Shown piece by piece: positions 26,432 through 37,235 of a DNA stretch of 64,000 nt (positions within the stretch are counted from its first letter, which is position 1; the number at the start of each line of letters is the position of its first letter). The position numbers and the translations under genes were made by a program. The notes below the pieces were generated by a model. It was given only the letters and a program-made list of their open reading frames with translations. It was not told where the DNA came from and did no database searches. The DNA is from Echinicola marina (GTDB taxonomy: Bacteria; Bacteroidota; Bacteroidia; Cytophagales; Cyclobacteriaceae). Location of the stretch: assembly GCF_020463795.1 (NCBI RefSeq), contig NZ_CP080025.1:2093501-2157500 (forward strand). The letters run 5' to 3'.

Positions 26432-28363
26432 ATGGGAAAAATTATCGGTATAGATTTGGGAACCACTAACTCTTGCGTTGCCGTAATGGAAGGTAACGAA
26501 CCAGTGGTTATCCAAAACAGTGAGGGAAGAAGAACAACCCCTTCTATTGTTGCATTTTTGGACAATGGAAACGGAGAAAGAAAAGTAGGGGATCCTGCCA
26601 AAAGACAGGCTATCACTAACCCTGCCAATACCATTTCATCTGTGAAAAGGTTTATGGGTAAAAAGTTCTCAGAAGTTTCTGATGAGAAAAAGCATGCTTC
26701 ATATAAAGTAGAAAAAGGTTCTAATGATACTGTAGCTGTTAAAATTGGCGACAGATCTTATACTCCTCAAGAGCTTTCAGCTATGATCCTTCAAAAAATG
26801 AAGTCTACAGCTGAAGATTTCTTGGGACAGGAAGTCACAGAAGCAGTAATTACTGTTCCGGCTTACTTTAACGATGCTGAGCGACATGCTACCAAAGAAG
26901 CTGGCCAGATTGCAGGTTTGGATGTGAAAAGAATCATCAATGAGCCTACTGCAGCTGCCCTAGCCTATGGTATGGACAAGAAAGACAGAGATATGAAAAT
27001 CGCTGTGTATGACCTTGGTGGTGGTACCTTCGATATTTCAATTCTTGAGTTGGGTGATGGAGTGTTTGAAGTAAAATCTACCAATGGTGATGTTCACTTG
27101 GGTGGGGATGACTTTGACCAAGTAATCATCAACTGGTTAGCGGATGAATTCAAAGCTGAGGAAGACATTGACTTGAAGCAAGACCCAATGGCCCTTCAAA
27201 GATTGAAGGAAGCTGCTGAGAAAGCTAAGATCGAACTTTCAAGCTCTTCATCTACTGAAATCAACTTGCCATATATCACTGCCACTCAGACTGGTCCTAA
27301 GCACTTGGTTAGAAATCTTTCAAGAGCTAAGTTCGAACAATTGTCTGAAGACTTGGTGAAAAGGTCAATGGAACCTTGTAAGAAGGCTTTGTCGGATGCA
27401 GGAATGTCTGCTTCTGAAATTGACGAAGTGATCTTGGTAGGAGGGTCTACAAGAATTCCTAGGATTCAGGAAGAGGTAGAGAAGTTCTTTGGTAAAAAAC
27501 CATCTAAAGGTGTTAACCCTGATGAGGTAGTAGCCATTGGTGCTGCCATCCAAGGTGGTGTATTGACCGGTGAAGTGAAAGATGTATTGTTGCTAGACGT
27601 GACTCCACTTTCTTTGGGGATCGAAACTATGGGTGGTGTATTCACCAAATTGATCGAAGCCAACACTACGATTCCATCTAAGAAGTCTGAGACCTTCTCA
27701 ACTGCTGCTGACAACCAGCCAGCAGTAGATATCCATGTGCTTCAAGGTGAAAGACCTATGGCTAAGGATAACAGAAGTATCGGTAGATTCCAGTTGAGCG
27801 ATATTCCACCAGCACCAAGAGGAGTTCCTCAAATCGAAGTAACTTTCGATATTGATGCGAACGGTATCCTTCATGTGTCTGCCAAGGACAAAGGAACTGG
27901 TAAAGAGCAGAAAATTAAGATTGAAGCTTCTTCAGGCCTTTCTGATGAGGAAATCGAAAGAATGAAAAAAGAAGCTGAGGCCAATGCTGCTTCTGATAAA
28001 GAGGAAAAAGAAAAAATTGAAAAGCTTAACCAAGCTGACAGTTTGATCTTCCAGACAGAAAAGCAATTGAAGGAGTTTGGAGATAAGCTTTCCGATGGAA
28101 ACAAAACCAATATCAATGGTGCTTTGGAGAAATTGAAAACAGCTCACCAAGCCCAGGATTTGGAAGCGATCACTCCAGCTATTGAAGAGTTAAATAAAGC
28201 TTGGGAAGCTGCTTCTACTGAAATGTACAACGCTACTCAAGGCGCAGGTGCTGAAGGTGCTGCGGGAGCAGGTGCCGGAGCTAGTACAGACGCTGGAGCG
28301 GAAGCAGGAGACAGTGTTTCTGATGTAGATTATGAAGAAGTAAACGAAGAGGATAAGAAATAA
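26432..28363 (+). CDS. dnaK: Hsp70 chaperone DnaK
   Basis: A 643-residue cytoplasmic Hsp70. The ATPase domain (about 1-385) shows [14 protein letters not shown], the phosphate loop [16 protein letters not shown] and [13 protein letters not shown]; the linker [16 protein letters not shown] is followed by the substrate-binding domain and helical lid. The C-terminus is a Gly/Ala-rich tail and an acidic EEVNEEDKK end, similar to other DnaK proteins. dnaJ and grpE are not adjacent. It is monocistronic with its own terminator. Confidence 0.98.
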   Translation: MGKIIGIDLGTTNSCVAVMEGNEPVVIQNSEGRRTTPSIVAFLDNGNGERKVGDPAKRQAITNPANTISSVKRFMGKKFSEVSDEKKHASYKVEKGSNDTVAVKIGDRSYTPQELSAMILQKMKSTAEDFLGQEVTEAVITVPAYFNDAERHATKEAGQIAGLDVKRIINEPTAAALAYGMDKKDRDMKIAVYDLGGGTFDISILELGDGVFEVKSTNGDVHLGGDDFDQVIINWLADEFKAEEDIDLKQDPMALQRLKEAAEKAKIELSSSSSTEINLPYITATQTGPKHLVRNLSRAKFEQLSEDLVKRSMEPCKKALSDAGMSASEIDEVILVGGSTRIPRIQEEVEKFFGKKPSKGVNPDEVVAIGAAIQGGVLTGEVKDVLLLDVTPLSLGIETMGGVFTKLIEANTTIPSKKSETFSTAADNQPAVDIHVLQGERPMAKDNRSIGRFQLSDIPPAPRGVPQIEVTFDIDANGILHVSAKDKGTGKEQKIKIEASSGLSDEEIERMKKEAEANAASDKEEKEKIEKLNQADSLIFQTEKQLKEFGDKLSDGNKTNINGALEKLKTAHQAQDLEAITPAIEELNKAWEAASTEMYNATQGAGAEGAAGAGAGASTDAGAEAGDSVSDVDYEEVNEEDKK

Positions 28364-28387
28364 TTTTCTTCGGGATCAAGGATAAAG

Positions 28388-28423
28388 AAAAGCATCTCGA
28401 TTTTTTCGGGGTGCTTTTTGTTT
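28388..28423 (+). terminator. Terminator after dnaK
   Basis: AAAAGCATCTCGA pairs with TCGGGGTGCTTTT (28388-28400 with 28406-28418, with G-T pairs); TTTTTGTTTTT follows. Confidence 0.8.
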
Positions 28424-28453
28424 TTAAAAGTAATTGACAAAAGCTTAGGGGTT

Positions 28454-28828
28454 ATGCGCATAACTGAAGATAATAAGTTGAAGAAACTGGTAGTAGTGGG
28501 TGATCGAGTATTGATTAAACTCAAAAAGGCCGGGGAAAAAACTTCTAGTGGGTTATATCTACCACCAGGTGTAAAGGAGAAGGAACAGGTACAACAAGGT
28601 TATATTATTAAAACAGGTCCAGGTTATCCTATTCCTATGCATGTAGAAGAGGATGAGCCTTGGAAGGAAAAAGAGGAGAGTATTAGATATATCCCCTTGC
28701 AAGCGAAGGAAGGGGATTTGGCCATTTTTTTATTGAATGGTGCACACGAGGTGATTTATGAGGAAGAGAAGTTTTATATCGTATCACAAAATGCTATACT
28801 GATGTTGGAAAGAGAAGAGGAGCTTTGA
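28454..28828 (+). CDS. GroES-like co-chaperonin family protein
   Basis: A 124-residue protein resembling the GroES/Cpn10 fold: VVVGDRVLIKLKKAGEKTSSGLYLPPGVKEKEQVQQGYIIKTGPG matches the Cpn10 start (DRVLVKP..EEKTAGGIILP) including the mobile loop. A central insert of about 30 residues (YPIPMHVEEDEPWKEKEESIRY) makes it longer than the ~97-residue norm. I use the ATG at 28454; an earlier TTG would extend it into the dnaK terminator. No groEL is adjacent, so it is probably a Bacteroidota-specific paralogue rather than the main GroES. Confidence 0.8.
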   Translation: MRITEDNKLKKLVVVGDRVLIKLKKAGEKTSSGLYLPPGVKEKEQVQQGYIIKTGPGYPIPMHVEEDEPWKEKEESIRYIPLQAKEGDLAIFLLNGAHEVIYEEEKFYIVSQNAILMLEREEEL

Positions 28829-28842
28829 AAGCTCCTTTTTTA
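28818..28842 (+). terminator. Terminator after the GroES-like gene
   Basis: AGGAGCTT/AAGCTCCT arms around a very small loop, followed by six T. The stop codon of the GroES-like gene lies in the hairpin. Confidence 0.75.
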
Positions 28843-29601
28843 TACTATGGTGACAGTGATGCCTTTTTCTTCTAACTTTTTAATGAAGTGACTTGGCGTG
28901 CCTTTATCGGTAATCACTTCATCGATGTCCTCTATATCACATATTTTTCCAAAACCCTTTCTTTCAAATTTGCTGGAATCAGCCAATACGATGGTTTTTT
29001 GGACGGACTTGATCATTTGTGCGTTTAGATGAGCTTCCATCATATTGGAAGTGCTGAGCCCATGGTCCATGCTGATGCCATCCGCTCCTAGGAAAAGCTT
29101 GCTGCAGGAAAACTGTTTCATCATATTCTCTGCATAATATCCAACGACAGAGGAACTACTTTTTCTTACTACTCCACCCAATTGGACCACTTCTACTTCT
29201 GGAAGGTCTATTAATGACATGGTGACGTTCATGGCAGCTGTAAGTACGGTGAGACGTAAGTTTTTGGGGATGACTTGGGCAAAGGCAACGACAGTGGTTC
29301 CAGACCCAATGATGATAGCATCATCCTGAAGTATCATTTCTGCTGCTTTTTGGGCGATTCTTTTCTTTTCGTCAACTTTTTCCAGCTGCTTTTCATTTAC
29401 AGACCGATCGTTTACATATGGAGGTACCGGAGTAGCGCTTCCGTGGGTCCGATAGAGCAGTCCTTTGTCTTCAAGGATTTTGAGGTCTTTTCGTACAGTT
29501 ACCATGGTGACCTTCATGCTTTTACTCAGCTCGGAAACACTTACATACCCTTCTTGGTCCAATTTGTCCAATATTAACTTATGTCTTTCTGCTATCGTCA
29601 T
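28840..29601 (-). CDS. DeoR/GlpR-family transcriptional regulator
   Basis: A 253-residue DeoR-type repressor: N-terminal helix-turn-helix (residues 1-57; HKLILDKLDQEGYVSVSELSKSMKVTMVTVRKDLKILE) and a C-terminal sugar-phosphate-binding domain (DDAIIIGSGTTVVAFAQ, LGGVVRKSSSSVVGYYAE, FLGADGISMDHGLSTSNMMEAHL). It is divergent from glpD-glpK-glpF with about 120 bases between the starts, so it probably controls glycerol use in response to glycerol 3-phosphate; this role is inferred from position and family. Confidence 0.92.
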   Translation of the reverse strand: MTIAERHKLILDKLDQEGYVSVSELSKSMKVTMVTVRKDLKILEDKGLLYRTHGSATPVPPYVNDRSVNEKQLEKVDEKKRIAQKAAEMILQDDAIIIGSGTTVVAFAQVIPKNLRLTVLTAAMNVTMSLIDLPEVEVVQLGGVVRKSSSSVVGYYAENMMKQFSCSKLFLGADGISMDHGLSTSNMMEAHLNAQMIKSVQKTIVLADSSKFERKGFGKICDIEDIDEVITDKGTPSHFIKKLEEKGITVTIV

Positions 29602-29667
29602 GATAAGACGAAAATAGTTAATTATTACTAAAGATTCCTTTTAAGATAGATTTAATTAATTTATATC

Positions 29668-29700
29668 CTTTTGTTTCTTTTTATTTCTTTTTGTGTTACT
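29668..29700 (+). promoter_or_regulatory. 10-base phased direct repeats between the regulator and glpD
   Basis: TTGTTTCTTT (29671-29680), TTATTTCTTT (29681-29690) and TTGTGTTACT (29691-29700) are consecutive near-repeats with 10-base spacing, so they lie on one face of the helix, ending 22 bases before the glpD ATG. DeoR-family proteins often bind tandem repeats, so this is a candidate operator. Confidence 0.35.
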
Positions 29701-29722
29701 TTTCTGATGTTAATTGATTTTT

Positions 29723-31282
29723 ATGGATAGATTAGGAAATATAAGGAAATTAAAGGAAGCTGGTAAGGTATGGGATATTGTGGTGATAGGAGGTGGAGCG
29801 TCTGGTCTTGGGGTGGCTTTGGATGCCTTGTCCAGGGGGCTTGATGTATTGCTGCTTGAGGGAAATGATTTTGCCAAAGGGACTTCCAGTAGAAGTACTA
29901 AGTTAGTTCATGGAGGAGTGAGGTATTTGGCTCAGGGAGATGTGTTCTTGGTATGGGAAGCTTTACGTGAGCGGGGGAGGATTCTTCAGAATGCCCCGCA
30001 CTTGGCCAGTGTCCAGCCTTTTATCATTCCGATCTATTCATATTGGGATAAATTGAAATATACCTTAGGCCTGAAAATATATGATTGGATGAGCGGTAGG
30101 TTAAGTTTGGGGGATTCGTCTTATATTACTAGGGGAGAAGTGAAAATCCGCTTGCCAGAAGTGAAGGAGGAGGGCTTGCTAGGAGGAGTGGTTTATCATG
30201 ACGGGGCATTTGATGATGCCAGATTAGCTTTAAGTGTGGCTCAGACTTGCGATGATTTGGGAGGTTGTGTACTTAATTATGCCAAAGTGACCTCCTTGTT
30301 GAAATCAGGTGATGGGAGGATAAATGGTGTAAGGGTGAAAGATGTTTTGGCAAAGAAAAGCTATGAGATAAAGGCCCTGATGGTGGTTAATGCCACAGGT
30401 GTTTTTGCGGATAAGGTTTTGAAGTTAGATGAGCCGAATGCGCCAAAAATGATACAGCCAAGCCAAGGTGTTCATTTGGTTTTGCCTTTGGAGTTTTTGG
30501 GGAGTGAGGATGCGTTGATGATACCGGAGACCAGTGATGGTCGGGTATTATTTGCGGTGCCTTGGTTAGGGAAATTGGTAGTGGGAACAACAGATACCTT
30601 GCGCAAAAAGGCGAAGCTTGAGCCTGAAGCATTGTCAAGGGAAATTGATTTTATACTTCAGACTGCAAGTTTATATTTATTAAAGAAGCCTACTCGAAAG
30701 GATGTGTTGGCTGTTTTTGCAGGACTGAGACCCTTGGCAGCACCAAAAGAAGGGAATACAAAGACCAAAGAGATCTCAAGAAATCATAAGGTGATTGTTT
30801 CTGGTTCAGGATTGGTGACCTTGACAGGAGGTAAATGGACTACCTTCAGGAAGATGGGAGAAGATACGGTGGATTACTTTTCAAAGCTGACAGGGAAAGA
30901 AGTAAGGAGAAGTAGGTCTTGGAAGGAGCGGATACATGGATTTGGAACAGGGCTTTTGGAGGGGCATTGGAGACAATACGGTTCATATGCAACGGAACTC
31001 CTCCAGATGATCAAAGATGAACCTGGCTATGCCCGGCTTCTTCATAGGGATTACCCATATACCGTTGGAGAAGTGGTGTGGGCAGTAAGGAGGGAGATGG
31101 CCATGAAATTGGAGGATGTGCTGGCTCGAAGGATGAGGATATTGTTTTTGGATGCCAAAGCGGCATGTGAAATGGCTCCTTTGGTAGCGGAAGTGATGGC
31201 AGGAGAGTTGAAGCAAGGTGAGGAATGGATAATGGGTGAATTGGAGGAATTTAAGAAAACGGCAAATAAATATATGATATAA
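29723..31282 (+). CDS. glpD: Aerobic glycerol-3-phosphate dehydrogenase
   Basis: A 519-residue FAD enzyme that oxidises glycerol 3-phosphate to dihydroxyacetone phosphate and feeds electrons to the quinone pool at the membrane. The FAD motif [18 protein letters not shown] is near residues 22-39, followed by [21 protein letters not shown], the ATGVFAD block and a C-terminal helical DAO_C domain. I start at the ATG at 29723 rather than the TTG at 29714. First gene of glpDKF, with 10 bases to glpK. Confidence 0.94.
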   Translation: MDRLGNIRKLKEAGKVWDIVVIGGGASGLGVALDALSRGLDVLLLEGNDFAKGTSSRSTKLVHGGVRYLAQGDVFLVWEALRERGRILQNAPHLASVQPFIIPIYSYWDKLKYTLGLKIYDWMSGRLSLGDSSYITRGEVKIRLPEVKEEGLLGGVVYHDGAFDDARLALSVAQTCDDLGGCVLNYAKVTSLLKSGDGRINGVRVKDVLAKKSYEIKALMVVNATGVFADKVLKLDEPNAPKMIQPSQGVHLVLPLEFLGSEDALMIPETSDGRVLFAVPWLGKLVVGTTDTLRKKAKLEPEALSREIDFILQTASLYLLKKPTRKDVLAVFAGLRPLAAPKEGNTKTKEISRNHKVIVSGSGLVTLTGGKWTTFRKMGEDTVDYFSKLTGKEVRRSRSWKERIHGFGTGLLEGHWRQYGSYATELLQMIKDEPGYARLLHRDYPYTVGEVVWAVRREMAMKLEDVLARRMRILFLDAKAACEMAPLVAEVMAGELKQGEEWIMGELEEFKKTANKYMI

Positions 31283-31292
31283 CCATTTAACC

Positions 31293-32795
31293 ATGACCCA
31301 AAGTAAACAGTACATTTTGGCCTTAGATCAAGGAACGACCAGCTCTAGGGCAATACTTTTTAACCAGTCAGGTCAGCCAGTAGGTATGGCCCAAAAGGAT
31401 TTCAAACAGTATTTTCCCCAATCTGGTTGGGTAGAACATTATCCTACAGAAATTTGGACTTCCCAATCTTCTGTGATTTTGGAACTTATAGCTGAGACAG
31501 AAATATCTCCCAAGCAAATAGCAGGTATGGGGATCACCAATCAACGTGAAACGACCATTTTATGGGATAGGGAAACGGGTAAGCCCTTGTATAATGCTAT
31601 TGTTTGGCAAGACCGGCGAACTTCTGTATACTGTAATGAATTAAAAAGCAAAGGACTTGGTGAGAAGATCAAAGCAAAAACAGGTTTGGTCATTGATGCG
31701 TATTTCTCTGCTACTAAGATCAAGTGGATACTTGATCATGTGGAAGGTGCCAGGGAAAAAGCAAGGCAGGGAAAGGTGTGTTTTGGGACAGTAGATAGTT
31801 GGTTGGTGTGGAAGCTGACCAAAGGTGAAACACATATTACGGATATTACTAATGCCAGTAGGACAATGTTGTTCAATATTCATGAAAGGGAATGGGACAA
31901 AGAACTACTGTCCTTGTTTGATATACCTGAATCTATTTTGCCGGAAGTAAAGTCATCCAGTGAAGTGTATTGTAAAACAGCAGGAGATGTTTTATCTGTA
32001 AAGATTCCTATTGCTGGCATAGCAGGGGATCAGCAAGCAGCACTCTTTGGTCAACTTTGCACAGAGTCTGGAATGGCCAAAACCACTTACGGCACAGGTT
32101 GTTTTTTGGTGATGAATACTGGTGAAAAGCCTGTTGATTCTCAAAATCAACTATTAACGACCATTGCCTGGGAAATAAAGGGAAAGGTGAAGTACGCTTT
32201 GGAGGGTAGTGTATTTATTGGTGGAGCGGCGATTCAATGGTTAAGGGATGGGCTAAAAATTATTCATAATGCCAAAGAAAGTGAATTCCTTGCCCAAAAG
32301 GTTGATGATAATGGGGGGATTTACTTTGTTCCTGCCCTGACAGGCTTAGGGGCACCATATTGGGATCAAGATGCTAGAGGAGCCTTTTTTGGTATTACGA
32401 GAGGGACTACGCAGGCACATTTTGCAAGGGCGGCCTTAGAGGCCATTGCTTTTCAAGTATACGATGTTTTGCATGCGATGGAAAAGGATGCTGGGGGAAA
32501 AACTACCGAAATGCGTGTGGATGGTGGTGCTTCAGCCAATAATTTTTTGATGCAATTTCAATCGGATTTGGTGAGAAGTGATATTAGGAGACCTAAGATT
32601 ACGGAGACTACGGCCTTGGGTGCGGCTTTTTTGGCAGGGTTAGCTGTTGGGTATTGGGAGAGTGAGGCGACTTTACAGCAATTATGGGAGGAAGATGCCT
32701 GCTTCCGTCCAGAGAAGACTCCTGAAGAGGTGGCGGAAAAACTGCATTTTTGGCATAAGGCAGTAGAGCGGTCCAAAAGCTGGGAGGAATCCTAA
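31293..32795 (+). CDS. glpK: Glycerol kinase
   Basis: A 500-residue FGGY-family kinase that phosphorylates glycerol. Signatures: [14 protein letters not shown], the [33 protein letters not shown] block, [14 protein letters not shown] and the C-terminal FGGY signature region [20 protein letters not shown]. Length is normal. It lies 10 bases after glpD and 40 before glpF, so all three should be co-transcribed. Confidence 0.97.
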   Translation: MTQSKQYILALDQGTTSSRAILFNQSGQPVGMAQKDFKQYFPQSGWVEHYPTEIWTSQSSVILELIAETEISPKQIAGMGITNQRETTILWDRETGKPLYNAIVWQDRRTSVYCNELKSKGLGEKIKAKTGLVIDAYFSATKIKWILDHVEGAREKARQGKVCFGTVDSWLVWKLTKGETHITDITNASRTMLFNIHEREWDKELLSLFDIPESILPEVKSSSEVYCKTAGDVLSVKIPIAGIAGDQQAALFGQLCTESGMAKTTYGTGCFLVMNTGEKPVDSQNQLLTTIAWEIKGKVKYALEGSVFIGGAAIQWLRDGLKIIHNAKESEFLAQKVDDNGGIYFVPALTGLGAPYWDQDARGAFFGITRGTTQAHFARAALEAIAFQVYDVLHAMEKDAGGKTTEMRVDGGASANNFLMQFQSDLVRSDIRRPKITETTALGAAFLAGLAVGYWESEATLQQLWEEDACFRPEKTPEEVAEKLHFWHKAVERSKSWEES

Positions 32796-32835
32796 AGCTT
32801 TCATTTTTCAACACATCTCAATAATAAGATAAACG

Positions 32836-33564
32836 ATGAATATATACGTAGCTGAATTTATTGGCACAGCCCTTTTGATCTCGCTAGGCTCCGGGGTGGT
32901 CGCCAATGTGGTTTTAAAAGAAACTAAGGGGTACCAAAGTGGTTGGATTGTGATAACCACTGCTTGGGCATTGGCGGTGTTTGTGGCTGTGGTGGTGGCT
33001 GGTCCATACAGTGGTGCCCATATCAATCCTGCGGTTAGCGTGGGTTTGGCTGTGGCAGGTTTGTTTGATTGGGCCCTAGTTCCAGGATATGTGTTGTCAC
33101 AGGTTTTAGGAGCTTGTTTTGGGGCTTTTATAGCTTGGGTGGTATATAAGGATCATTTTGATGTTACGGAGGATAAGGGGCTTAAATTTGCTCCGTTTGC
33201 GACAGCCCCAGCGATTAGGAATTATACCTCCAATTTTATTTCTGAGGTAGTGGGGACCTTTATATTGATTTTTGTGATCCTGCATTCTACAGGTGCGCAA
33301 TTGGAGGATGGGAATAATACGCCCATTGGCCTTGGGGCATTAGGGGCCTTGCCAGTGGCATTTTTGGTGTGGGTGATTGGTTTGGCTATGGGGGGAACTA
33401 CTGGTTATGCTATCAATCCCGCCAGGGATTTAGGGCCGAGGATTGCCCATCAGTTTCTGCCTATCAAGGGGAAAGGGAGTAGTGATTGGGCCTATAGCTG
33501 GGTGCCTATTTTGGGGCCATTGACAGGGGCTTGTTTGGCGGCTGGGCTATATTTGATTTTATAG
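32836..33564 (+). CDS. glpF: Glycerol uptake facilitator (MIP family)
   Basis: A 242-residue aquaglyceroporin with six membrane helices. The two NPA boxes are HINPAVSVG and AINPARDLGPR; the Asp after the second box (NPARD) is the mark of glycerol facilitators rather than water-only channels. Start MNIYVAEFIGTALLI is typical. Third gene of the glp operon. Confidence 0.95.
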   Translation: MNIYVAEFIGTALLISLGSGVVANVVLKETKGYQSGWIVITTAWALAVFVAVVVAGPYSGAHINPAVSVGLAVAGLFDWALVPGYVLSQVLGACFGAFIAWVVYKDHFDVTEDKGLKFAPFATAPAIRNYTSNFISEVVGTFILIFVILHSTGAQLEDGNNTPIGLGALGALPVAFLVWVIGLAMGGTTGYAINPARDLGPRIAHQFLPIKGKGSSDWAYSWVPILGPLTGACLAAGLYLIL

Positions 33565-33582
33565 CGCCAATAATACTAAGGC

Positions 33583-33615
33583 ATAAAAAAAAGCGAACCA
33601 ATTTTGGTTCGCTTT
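33583..33615. terminator. Terminator between glpF and atpC
   Basis: AAAGCGAACCAA/TTGGTTCGCTTT (33590-33601 with 33604-33615). On the minus strand it is followed by a run of T, so it ends the atpDC transcript; the plus-strand tail is weaker. Confidence 0.8.
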
Positions 33616-33640
33616 AAATTTATCTTATCAGTTTAGCTGA

Positions 33641-33886
33641 TCAATCAAGGATTTTTTCAGCCAAAAGAATAATCTCATTTTCTCTTACTTCTACTACACC
33701 GCCGTCCACTTCTAGAGACTGCTTGCCGTCATTGGTAGTGTAAGAAACGGTTCCTTTTGCCAATGCAGATACAATAGCAGCGTGGTTTTTCAATACTTGG
33801 AAAGTACCTGAAGCCCCTGGGAAAGTAGCTTCTGAGATTTCTCCATGATATACCTTTTTGTCCGGTGTTATGATTTCTAAATGCAT
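33641..33886 (-). CDS. atpC: ATP synthase epsilon subunit, short form
   Basis: An 81-residue F1 epsilon subunit containing only the N-terminal beta-sandwich (LEIITPDKKVYHGEISEATFPGASGTFQVLKNHAAIVSAL... ending EVRENEIILLAEKILD). The C-terminal two-helix inhibitory arm found in E. coli-type epsilon (about 130 residues) is missing because the frame ends there, not through a frameshift. Short epsilons are known in Bacteroidota. It follows atpD after a terminator-like hairpin. Confidence 0.94.
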   Translation of the reverse strand: MHLEIITPDKKVYHGEISEATFPGASGTFQVLKNHAAIVSALAKGTVSYTTNDGKQSLEVDGGVVEVRENEIILLAEKILD

Positions 33887-33905
33887 GATGCCGTTAGTTT
33901 TGTTT

Positions 33906-33953
33906 TAAAAAATCACAGGGAAAAGCAGACGAATAAGCTTTTGCCCTGTGATT
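33906..33953 (-). terminator. Terminator-like hairpin between atpD and atpC
   Basis: AATCACAGGGAAAAGC (33911-33926) pairs with GCTTTTGCCCTGTGATT (33937-33953), one bulged base; on the minus strand a T run of six follows. It lies about 30 bases after the atpD stop and 20 bases before the atpC start, so it could lower atpC transcription relative to atpD. Confidence 0.7.
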
Positions 33954-33983
33954 CAGTCCTCCATTCGGATTGGAGAGCTTTGA

Positions 33984-35495
<1,512 letters not shown>

Positions 35496-35535
35496 TTAAT
35501 GTAAAAGGAATTAATGCATTTCTATTATTCGACTG

Positions 35536-35565
35536 CAAAATTAACTAATAATGATTAATACCAAA
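35536..35565 (-). promoter_or_regulatory. Promoter of atpD
   Basis: On the minus strand TTTG (35562-35565), an 18-nt spacer and TAATTTTG (35536-35543) match both boxes of the Bacteroidota promoter; the predicted 5' UTR is about 40 nt. Confidence 0.65.
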
Positions 35566-35699
35566 GGATGTTTTCAAAATTAATCTACTTTAGGTCAATT
35601 TTTTATATTCTTAAGGTCTTGAAACAGACTTTAATAGCTTAAAAATCTGTTAGTACGGGGCGCTGTTTGTGATTTTAAAGGTTTTAGTCTTGATGGCTT

Positions 35700-36179
35700 T
35701 TAAAAGTAGCGTCTTGCCCTGATGAATCTGGGATGCCAATATTTAGAATATAAATTATCTTCAGTGACCCCAAGGGAAGATGAGGAATGGATAAATTGTA
35801 TGCTTTTTCTGTCAGTGTCTGTGACTATCCCTGCATGGGTGACTTTTCGTTTCTTTTTGCCTGTAGCAAAAAATAGTACATCTCCTTTTTCTAGTTTATT
35901 GACAGAGATTTTTTTTCCGGCTTTGCTTTGGGCTTCAGAAGTTCTAGGTAGGTTGATGCCAATACTTTGGAAGGATAAATATAATAAAGCAGAGCAATCC
36001 ATTCCTGCTCGTGTAGTGCCACCGTATCGGTAGGGAGTGCCTCTGAAGGTCTTTGCTGTTTGTACTACGGTATTAACATTTCTTTTATATGCTTTTTTTG
36101 AAGCTGAACAGGAGCTGAAGAACAGTAGAGAAGAAAAAAGTGCGATTAATAGGAGTGGAGAAACTGGTTTGGTACGCAT
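35700..36179 (-). CDS. NlpC/P60 (C40) cell-wall peptidase lipoprotein
   Basis: A 159-residue predicted lipoprotein endopeptidase that would cut peptide bridges of peptidoglycan. Signal with lipobox FFSSCSASKK (Cys about 24), then TPYRYGGTTRAGMDCSALLYLSF with the catalytic Cys, and KVTHAGIVTDTDRKSIQFIHSSSS with the catalytic His. Length and layout match small Spr/NlpC-type enzymes. Monocistronic, upstream of atpD. Confidence 0.92.
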   Translation of the reverse strand: MRTKPVSPLLLIALFSSLLFFSSCSASKKAYKRNVNTVVQTAKTFRGTPYRYGGTTRAGMDCSALLYLSFQSIGINLPRTSEAQSKAGKKISVNKLEKGDVLFFATGKKKRKVTHAGIVTDTDRKSIQFIHSSSSLGVTEDNLYSKYWHPRFIRARRYF

Positions 36180-36385
36180 TGAATGATTTGTTGATATTTA
36201 AACGTTATTCAATTATACATAAGTATTGTCAGCTAAACAATAAACTAAACCTGGTATGTGTAGTTGTTTAAATCAAATGAATGATAAAAAAATATTAATG
36301 GGCTGAAACTTGATGTTAAAGTAGAAGGTTAATAGTTTTATACTTTAGTGGCAAGGAGAGAGGGGGATTATTTATAGGAAGAAAG

Positions 36386-36631
36386 ATGATAAAGGGAGAA
36401 TTCAAAAAATTGCCAATGCAAAAGAAAATACAAAAGCTCTACACGGAGGGTACTTTTGTAGTGGGGATTAGGTATTATGGGCATAAGGTGAATCTTTATC
36501 TTTTGGACAATGAATACGTGGAAGTCTTTTATAACCACAAATTAGATAAGATTGACAAAATTGATTTTTTAAATCACGGGCACAGTAGGATGAAATTCTA
36601 TCTGGACCAGATCAATCTCAAAATGGATTGA
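36386..36631 (+). CDS. Small conserved-looking protein of unknown function
   Basis: An 81-residue basic protein (IRYYGHKVNLYLLDNEYVEVFYNHKLDKIDKIDFL). An AGGAAGAAAG stretch lies just before the ATG at 36386, and a second Met at residue 11 is an alternative start. The secondary structure pattern is two or three strands then a helix. It is on the opposite strand to all neighbours and ends 2 bases before the coaE stop. No family recognised; composition and codon use look coding. Confidence 0.7.
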   Translation: MIKGEFKKLPMQKKIQKLYTEGTFVVGIRYYGHKVNLYLLDNEYVEVFYNHKLDKIDKIDFLNHGHSRMKFYLDQINLKMD

Positions 36632-36632
36632 G

Positions 36633-37235
36633 CTATTTTCCTGTAAGGATTTGGTGGATTTTTAGCACCTGCGGAATTAACATTTTATTGTCCGTGTTTT
36701 TTATGGTGAAATCTGCCAGTTTGTTTTTTTTCTCATCTGGCAGTTGACGGTCAATGATGGCATTGATTTGTTCTTCCGAACGCTGAGGATCTCTTGTTAG
36801 GACCCTTAAGATTCTGACCTTGATCGGGGAGCTGATGTTGATGACTTTGTCTAAATCTTTGTAAGAGCCTGTTTCGAAAAGTAATGCAGCTTCCTTTAGT
36901 ACATAAGGACTGGACTGCTTGCTTGCCCAGTCTTCAAAATCAGTTTTTACGACTGGGTGTACCAATTGATTGATAGTTTTGGTTTTTTCTTGATCGGAAA
37001 AAACTTCTTTAGCTAAAAAAGTTTTGTTCAGGCTTCTGTCCGCATTATATGCGCTTGTCCCAAAAGACTTGGTGATAGCAGCAATTAAGTGTTGGTCGTT
37101 AGCCATGAGCCATTTTGCTCTATCATCTGCTGAATAAACTGGTATACCAAGGATGTTGAATATTTTAGCAGCAGTGGACTTTCCAGCCCCTATTCCTCCG
37201 GTTATGCCCACTAATAGTGGTTTGGGATTATTCAT
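36633..37235 (-). CDS. coaE: Dephospho-CoA kinase
   Basis: A 200-residue enzyme for the last step of coenzyme A synthesis. P-loop GITGGIGAGKSTAAKIF at residues about 9-25, the ADDRAKWLM and FETGSYKDLDKVINISSP blocks and the lid RILRVLTRDPQRSEEQINAIIDRQ are conserved. It overlaps the ybbR-type gene by 8 bases and ends the nusB-coaE operon. Confidence 0.96.
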   Translation of the reverse strand: MNNPKPLLVGITGGIGAGKSTAAKIFNILGIPVYSADDRAKWLMANDQHLIAAITKSFGTSAYNADRSLNKTFLAKEVFSDQEKTKTINQLVHPVVKTDFEDWASKQSSPYVLKEAALLFETGSYKDLDKVINISSPIKVRILRVLTRDPQRSEEQINAIIDRQLPDEKKNKLADFTIKNTDNKMLIPQVLKIHQILTGK

